64,000 bases of DNA from Paguma larvata (taxonomy: Eukaryota > Chordata > Mammalia > Carnivora > Viverridae): NCBI GenBank assembly GCA_030068075.1, contig CM057826.1:37250211-37314210 (forward strand), in the 5' to 3' direction. A program made the position numbers and the translations under genes. Positions 51,601-60,068 of the stretch are shown piece by piece. Positions within the stretch are counted from its first letter, which is position 1; the number at the start of each line of letters is the position of its first letter. The notes beneath the pieces are model-generated. The model was not told where the DNA came from, made no database searches, and worked only from the letters and a program-made list of their open reading frames with translations.

Positions 51601-54600
51601 AACAAGGCTTCCTTTCAAATGGCCTCAGTCTTACCACTTAATAGTTGCCCTCCACCAACATAGAGGTTATTGATCACTTTCTTTGCAACATGTGCATGAT
51701 CTAGCAGTGACCAGAATGTCTTCTTCCACACGACATAGGTGACAACAGGAAGTGTTCCAGTCAGCATGGCATCCGTGATCATCCACATCCCTCAGTACAC
51801 CAAAGAGAAGAACCCGTTGCTGTACGTGACTGGGGTGCACACGGATCCGGTAAGGGCACCTGAGGCACACCTGATGGGTGTGCTGGTAAGGGCATCCGGT
51901 AAGGGCATGTAAAACTGTGCGCTTTCAATATGGAAATACCCCATGAGGTTGGCGTGATCGTGTCTCAGATTTTATGGATGGAAAACTGAGGAGATAAATG
52001 CCATGCATCCTGAGTACCAGGTGACTAGCAGTCAGTGTCCTATATCTGTTATAAGGGAAACAGTTACAGATGGCAGAAATTATTCCTAAAGCCTTGTTTT
52101 GGCCAGGTGAAGATCTGACTTTGTCAGAGCCGTGTCCACAGAGAAGTTAGTTCACTGGCAAGTAAGAGGTCGAACCCACCACAGGAGAGTAGTTGGTGTT
52201 TAAGACGCTGGCCTGGCCTTCCACTGGTAGTGATCAACCCTACTCCTCATTTTTATCAGCTGGGCCTCATGCCCAGGCCCACCCTCAGGCAATTAAATCG
52301 GAATCTCCAGGGCTAAGACTCTAGCACTAGAGATTGCTTAAAAGCCCCCACTTTCAGGTGGTCCTAACATGCAGCCTGAGTTGAGAAGCACTGTGTAGCC
52401 AAACCTCTTGACCCTGGCTCAGCCTTACTCTGGCACTTAGAGCTGCTACAGTAGTGTTACTTCCGTGGTGTGCACAGGCAACAACCGGAAATCAAAATTT
52501 TAAAATGGTCCACGGAAAAGAACCCTGAGTCAAATCACTCACACTCTATTGTTAATACAAATGGTCTTAGTACGTACCGGGCCGTAAGCACCCGTCCTGC
52601 CCCACCAAGTGGTGCCTTGAATACTTCCAAGTTTACGTTAATGACTACAAGAAGTGTGGCCGGGTCAGCTATGTAAAAGCAGCCTAATGGTCCCTCCCCC
52701 ACCCTGACATGTGACCACAAGATTTCTTTACATGTTGAAAGGAACATCACAGAGGACTTTGCTTCCGGAGACTGATGTGATGTCCTTCTTTGCAGGCTGG
52801 TGACATCAGTTGTAATGCTGAAATAAATCCACTGAAAATAGGACACACAGCTTCTTCTGTATCTTTCAAGAGTGAAAACTTCCGGCGCATGAAAGAATTG
52901 GTGAGGACAGGTTAACGGGTGACAGTTTCCTTGGGGGATTCATTGTTTTACCTGGAAATCAATGCACTTCTTTTCTTCTACCATCTCCTATGGTAGAACT
53001 TTCTCATTTGTCTTTGATGGACTGTACGAATCAGGATTTAGAAAATACACTCTCAAATCCAGGTTATTAGGACTATTACTTATGCCAGTAATATAAAATA
53101 CGTGTTTCGTATTTCATGAAATCAAACGGATTCCATGTGAAACTACTGTTTTGTATCAGGCACTCTGTAAGCAATGCAAAGAGCCGTGAGGGAAGCCTGC
53201 GTGCGCTTTGACGGCGAAGCTCCTCACATCTCCCTCCCACGTACTCACCGATGTCTCCTTTAGCTGCTCAAAATCTCTCTCTGGCCACCTTCTCTGTTTT
53301 CCAATATGTTATTATCTCCTGCTCCAGAGCTATGCCCCTTTCTTTAAGAGGCTAGTCTAGCATCTGGAGTGGTGCTTGGCACATATTAAGTACTCAAATA
53401 GTAAATGTTTAGCAAACAGTAACCCTAAACAAACCACAGTTCTCCTCTAAGAACAACACTGAAATTCTGGTTTTCTTTTGTTGTACTGGTTTTATTTTGT
53501 GATGAATGGGGTGGTGGGGGAGACAGGAAAATAGGAGAATGAAACTTTTTTTTAACCACAGAATTACAGTGTAAATATGACCCATCTAAACAGTAGTATG
53601 TAAAAATGTCCAGGAGAAACCATCTCCAAGTATGCCAAAATATTATACCTCTGAGCATTTCCTTATTTTTGTGAAAATGTTTTGATTTTGTAAAAGGGGG
53701 CAACTGATCACTGTGAACCACCTAAAACTAACAGCGCAAAAACACTACAAAGAAACTAATGTCCTCTAGAAACTTAACAACTGACCACTCAGTATTTAAT
53801 GAATATCCTGCTCGCTCTCTCTCAGTATTCATCCACACCAAGATACATGTATACTGTTACATAAATCAACCATGCTACCTTTTTTTATAGGTCTTTTTTA
53901 AATAGATTTACTTTTTAGAGCAGTTTGAGGTTCATGGCAAAACTGAGTGGAAAGTACATAATTTCCCAACTACCTTTTGCCCCCAACATGTGACAGCCTC
54001 CCCCACTATCCAAATCCCCTCCCACGTCAGAGTGTACACTGGATGAGCCTACAGTGACAACATCATAATTATCATAGTTCACATTAGGATTTACTCTTCA
54101 TGTCAGATATTCTATGGATTTTCACAATGTTTAATGACATGCATCCACAATTATAGCATCATATAGAATAGTTTCAGTACCTTAAAACTCCTCTGCGTTC
54201 CATCTAGTCATCCCTCACCAACGCTTGGCACCACGGATTCCTTTACTGTCAACTTTCTTTTCATCTAAGGAATGCATCTTCATCAACTATGTTTTTGTTT
54301 TTGTTAGAGCGTGAGCAGGTGACAGAGGGAGATGGGGTAACGGGGAGTCAGTCATAGGCAGGCTCCACGCTCAGTGCAGAACCCCAACGTGCGGCTCAAT
54401 CCCATGACCCTGGGATCATGACCTGAGCCGAAATCAAGAGTCAGACGTTCAACCTAGGCATCCCTTTATAAATTATGTTTAATGACTAAACTGCACTGCA
54501 TTTTGTGAATGTATATTCAATAATTTACTTAACTAGTATGTTGTGGATAAACACAATTATTTCATTTTAGGGGTATTTTTACTCTCAAAAATAGTAATGC

Positions 54601-57600
54601 AATGAACAGGCTTGATGTACTCTTCTCCACACATTTCTGTTTTCTTCCGAGGCCTTCCTTCCACACGGATGGGAGATGGCCTGGGCAAAGGGTGTGCACC
54701 TTTTACCTTTGAAGCAAAGTGCCACAATCTCCTGAAGAAGGAAGGGTTATGACTACTAACAGTTCATGAGGTTGTCTGTTTCCCTAGATCCTTCCCAGCA
54801 CTGAGTTCTTATCTATCTTTAAATTTTGGCATTTACTTTTTAAAGTGCCATACTAACTCTCTCCTTTTACCATTGACTCCAACCTGAAAGAACTGCAGAA
54901 GTGCTTCGTGTAGCAATGTTACCTGCTGGCTGAAAGACCTTCAGGTCAAAAGAGAGTACTTCCTTAATGTGTCTACCAGAATTTGGAACGGGACTTTTGC
55001 AGCAGTAAGTATAAGCTTTATTTGTTGGGTTTATCAATAGCAAGGAAGCAGAAGGTTTCACTGTCAATAAATTCATACCCGTTCGCAAAAGTGGTATTCT
55101 GGCTAATATCAGCAGTGTCCAAATGACTCCAAGCAATTGTATCCTGGGAGGCAATATGCTTCCATCCCTTTCCAAAGCTTGCCCAACCTGGCCTTGCCTC
55201 AGAATCACCTCGGTGCTTGTAAAGAGTCAGCTTCATGGACCCCATGCCGACCTACATCAGAATCTCTGAGATGTTGTCAGGATCCCCTGTGCTGTCCTGG
55301 GGTACAAAGGGCCACCTGCTTTGTCTTCATCCTCATGCTCTTGAGATTTCTGACTCCCTAGTCACCTCTAACATGCCCAAATCCAAGTGCCTATGTCTGT
55401 TTCCTTCCCTGCACTTCCACCTAATTGATCTCAGAGGTCCTTTGATGCTTCAAAGTAAATTTCTGTTTAGGTTTTAACCACTCATGCAGATGAATCCAAC
55501 AACATTAGAGCCATGGGCCTACTCTGCTCTCCTGTTTTACCCTTTCTCTGGTGAAAGCCCAGTGTACATACAACTTTCTAAATCTGTCTCATGAAAAGTT
55601 TAAAGAAGGTGTCAAAACAACATCAACGTTTTCTTCCATTTGGCAGGTATGACTCTGCAGTAGTGATATCTGCTTCCGGCAGAGATTTCCATAGCCAGAA
55701 TCTCAGTCCGACATGAAAACCATAGGGACAGACAGAGCTCCTTAAAGCTGACTGCTTAAGTAGCTAGCTATTCATTTTATCAATGCTGGCTCTGATCAAG
55801 GCAGCAACGTAAAAATTAGTCTAAACCACCCTGCACCAGGGGTGGCGGGGGGAGGGTCCTCATGGCTCTTGTGGATTTTTGTAACGAATAATCAGTCTTC
55901 AGGGTGCTTACCAACCATTTTCTAATCATTTCATGATCTCTGCAACAACCCCATTCCCTGCTATGGAGTCTTGTTTAAGATTAGAGAACTAAGTTCCCTT
56001 TGAACTCGTCCCTGGAACCAAAATATAAGCAATATTCTTGGATAAAGACATAACAGAAAGAGGAACAGTGAGAGGCAGGGAGGGAAGCAGGAGTGTGGAA
56101 GAGGAGCTCGGTTTTCTCCTTGCTGGCTTTTCTTGTTGCTTACATTTACGTGCAAGCCTTCCAGATACCTCCAAATCCTGTAAGATGGGAAGCATGCAGT
56201 GAGTTACACCACCATCCCAGCTGATGCGGTTTGGTGCCAGATTTCACCAACTGGTTCTTGTCTTCTTGGATTTGAGGAACAAATGTTTTCCTAGCAATCT
56301 TTGCCAGCAAGGAAGGAAAACTGTTGTGAATCAAAATGCAATCATGCTGGCTCTGTAAAAAGCATTTGGGTTTGAGTTTGTGTAAAACTATTATTTTAAT
56401 GGTAAGACTTTTTAAAGTTCCTTCCCAAAAGTTTTCAAGAGCAGCAGTTTCATTTCTGTGAGCAAATTTCTGAAGAAATGTATTTATGCTTTTTCGACGT
56501 AGTTATGGTTAAGCTGAAACACTCCCTGAGAGTTGTCTATCAATTCCTACACATCTTCCTCTTTTCATAAAAGGTCAAATGTTTATTCTCACCTTGTTTT
56601 CAGCTATTCCAACAGCCAAATGGATGTTCTTAGACCACCTAGGAGATCAGTCTGAAATACAAACCTCATTTCCTGTAGTAGAGCCCATTAGCATACTACT
56701 GCCTTTCACCCTTGTTCTGGTGCAGTGCAAGCGAGCATTTCAACTGATTTCCTCACAAAGTGACTGCTCAGGCCTCCAAGGGCATTGTTGGCTGCCATTT
56801 CTAAGGCAAAGCCTTGTAGAATGCCAGCCGGTGTGTTACTTCATTCTCCCAGGTATGCTTGTAACTACCGCTGCTTGTTACCCTGCAGGATACCGTGTAC
56901 ACAGCTGCACAAAGGGCCAGGTTTGGGAGGGCAGGTAGGTCAGTGTTGTAAAGAAATTTTTTATTCTACAGGGACTATGAAACCAGCATCACTTTTTTTT
57001 TTTTTTTTTTAAGGAAACCATTATCAGTACTCTAAATGTTTCCCCAATAGTATGTTTAAGACACAAGTGATGGGGTTGACTTCTGATGCAATCTTCCATC
57101 TTGAGAAAATTAAGTCTCACTAATCAGAGACTAGGAGCAGGGAAGGAAATAAAATGCTCACTTTTTGGATATGCATTCTCTTTCTGGCTCCCAGATATAA
57201 TTTAGCAAATTACCTCACGTAGTATGTTGAAACATGTGCCTTGGTAACCAGAAAAACTGAATCCTAGTAGCCAGAGCCTATAAAGGCAGTTCTCTGATCT
57301 GGGTATTTTATGCTATTTCAAAGTAAGCATCAGTCCCAGTAATTGCATTATAGAAAAAACAAAATACAAATCAATAATGTATCCACTGAAAAATGATTTT
57401 TCTGTAACGAGATCCAGGAATACATGTAAAGCTATTTCACATTAGGTGGTTACTAGTAACAGCATAAAATCTGTGTCCTTCATATATGTCTGCACCAAAT
57501 ATAGTATTTTTTTATAGAAACACTTAGATTAGGAAACCGAAAATTATTACTCATTATGTAGCATGACAAAAGGTTCAGCGTGTCTGCTGCCCACATGCAT

Positions 57601-60027
57601 GGTCAAGTCCAGTGTACTTTTACCGTTTTTAATCTGATTTTCCATTCCATTTTTTGACTTAGGTAAATATCTAAAAACATCAAGCATGCAACTTTCTCGC
57701 CTGTTGAAAACTTCATAAAGTTTTTAAAAACCTGAACCGTGATCTTTCCAAATTAAAAGCTTCACTTCTAAACCTTTGTTTTTCAACTGTTTTCAAGTTA
57801 GAATCACCTGGGGAGTTGTTTTTAACCTGCAGTGCCTGGACTTTACCCCCTAGCTCTGCACCCCACCTTCCCTCCGGGGTTTAGGTTTAATCTGCTGTTG
57901 TGGCAGGGCCCACCCGCTCACCCACAGGAGTTCAGTCTCCCAGGTCCTTCTCATGTGTGGTCCTACATAGATCGCCAATTTAAGAACGCAGAGATCCTGG
58001 AGTTTTCAGAGTTGCCATTTGCTCTTGTCATTTTCCTCAAGGTAATAAATAATAAACATGCCAATTTCATGCATTCATTTTTGCTAGGCTAAAACATATT
58101 CTTTATTCTTATGTTCCAGTCAACTTTCCAGATAGTACAGCTGACAGCATCTGCAGAAATCGACACCTATAACCCCCAGATATATGTGATCGAAGAAAAC
58201 ACAGTCACGGTGAGTGTACCCTATCACTCCTGGGGCATTAGTCTTTGATAGGCGTTCCATTTCTGAGAACTTAAGAGCAGTGATTCTTCTCACCTACATG
58301 TCCACAGAAGTATCTAACTGAAAATCTAAAAATCTGATGTGAGGTGGAGCTTTTCAGCAAAGGTATTTGCTACTCAAAAAAGTTCAGTGAAGTATTCCTC
58401 CTCCCCATTCCCCACCCCCACACCTCCCTTGTTGGCAAAGCTGGACCAGAAGTGACAGTGCAGTGGAAGGCACAACACAAGGGGCTCCTCTAATCTGCGG
58501 CTCCCTTCTCCATGCCTAAATCAGAACCACCAGCTCTTCCTTTCTTGATTTCACAGAACAGTCTAGATCGTAGACCACAATATTCAAGTCATTCTTATTT
58601 GAATCATATATTGTATTTACAGTATTTTTTAAAGAGAAAAATGCTTAAGGATGCTTAACAAATAAGGCATTTCTGCCTTATTAGAGGGTTTTTTTTTTTT
58701 TAGTAGTATTCCTTATAGCTAGATACTGGCACTGTGTATAGAGTCCATTCATTAGTTCTTAGTCTAGAAAACTATAAAACTATAAATGTTCCCCTTGATA
58801 TATTAAAAAAAAAAAAGTCTTGCAAAGAAATGTACTTTTAGAGAAAACAAAGGCCCACTGTTCCAAGGGCTGGCATAGGACAACTTTCCTTTGCAGTGAG
58901 CCTCTGGCTGGAATCTGCCATATTTAGATACAGCAGGATTTCCATGCTCAGCTAATCTGCTGGCAGAGCCCTGAGCATTTTCCTCCCAATGCTTTGTTAA
59001 AAGTTGGAAGCCAGTTTAAGACTCTGCCCCAAACACCAGCCTTACAGCTGGCCTCAGTCCACTGTTGTAGCCATTGAAAAGCTAACGGCCCTGTGAACTC
59101 TGGACCTCTCTCCCTACATGAGAGTAAGGCTCACACACAGCACTGGTATCTCACTCTGGTCCCAGGGGAAATTTTTCCAATAGAGGATGCTGTTTGGCCT
59201 CTGGCTTAGGACTTTCAGTCAAGGCCTACACCCTCTCTTCAGAGGCTGGGGCATGGAAAATCAGAAATGGAGCCAAAGGAAATGTGCACTTCAAATTCAA
59301 AGTATTATGAACTTAACAGTACTATAGATATTTTAACAGTTCATTTTAGAAAAATGTAGTGTTCAGACAATCTGAATATCTGCCGAGGTCTTTTTTTTTT
59401 TCAGAAAGTACTATTAAATACGTGAAAATTTGAAATTATGATTTTAATGAACTCTTTAGATTTTTTTTTTGTTTGAGCGATATGGGTAAATAACAAAGGC
59501 CAACTATTACTTGTGTATGAAAACAGATTTTGAATCCAAATATTCTAGATGATTTTTTGAATACTTGGGAATCTAGATAATAATCTGACATATCTCTATA
59601 GGGTAGATTGAGTGATTCTTAAATTTATTTGAATCTCAGTCCATTTAAAAATCTGAGAAAAACACTTATACTCATGGATCCCTTCGGATCCATGGACCCC
59701 GCAATGGGAGACTCTGGAGTGGAGAGTAAAGCTATGACTGCCATTAAGCAGTGAATTATAGGAATTCAATTACTTTAGTCCTAAATTTGTAAGGCTTTAT
59801 TTTATCTCTTGAAAATATAAATGAAAAGAAACAGAATTACCAAAAGGCCAGACTCATGTTTAGCCCAAAACATAAATTCTGTGATGAGAAGCAGCTCCTC
59901 TGCCAGGGTCATGTAGTGTTCAACTAATCAGTAGATTTTGTTACCTTTGTTCTGCCCACAATGTAGCTCTTAATATTCTTAATACAATTTGTGGAGGATA
60001 TGGTAGTGACTCCTTCTGTAATTAAAA

Positions 60028-60068
<41 letters not shown>

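Larger units (their letters stand above)
50112..51738 (+). other. ITGA2 intron 24 (1.6 kb)
   Basis: A Can-SINE close to the donor, a MER5-type element and an MIR (listed). 50620-51150 is A/T-rich and unassigned. Confidence 0.88.
52901..54890 (+). other. ITGA2 intron 26 (2.0 kb)
   Basis: An L2-like 3' end (about 53320-53410; GGTGCTTGGCACATATTAAG), an old L1-like element and an old SINE (listed). The rest is unassigned. Confidence 0.8.
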
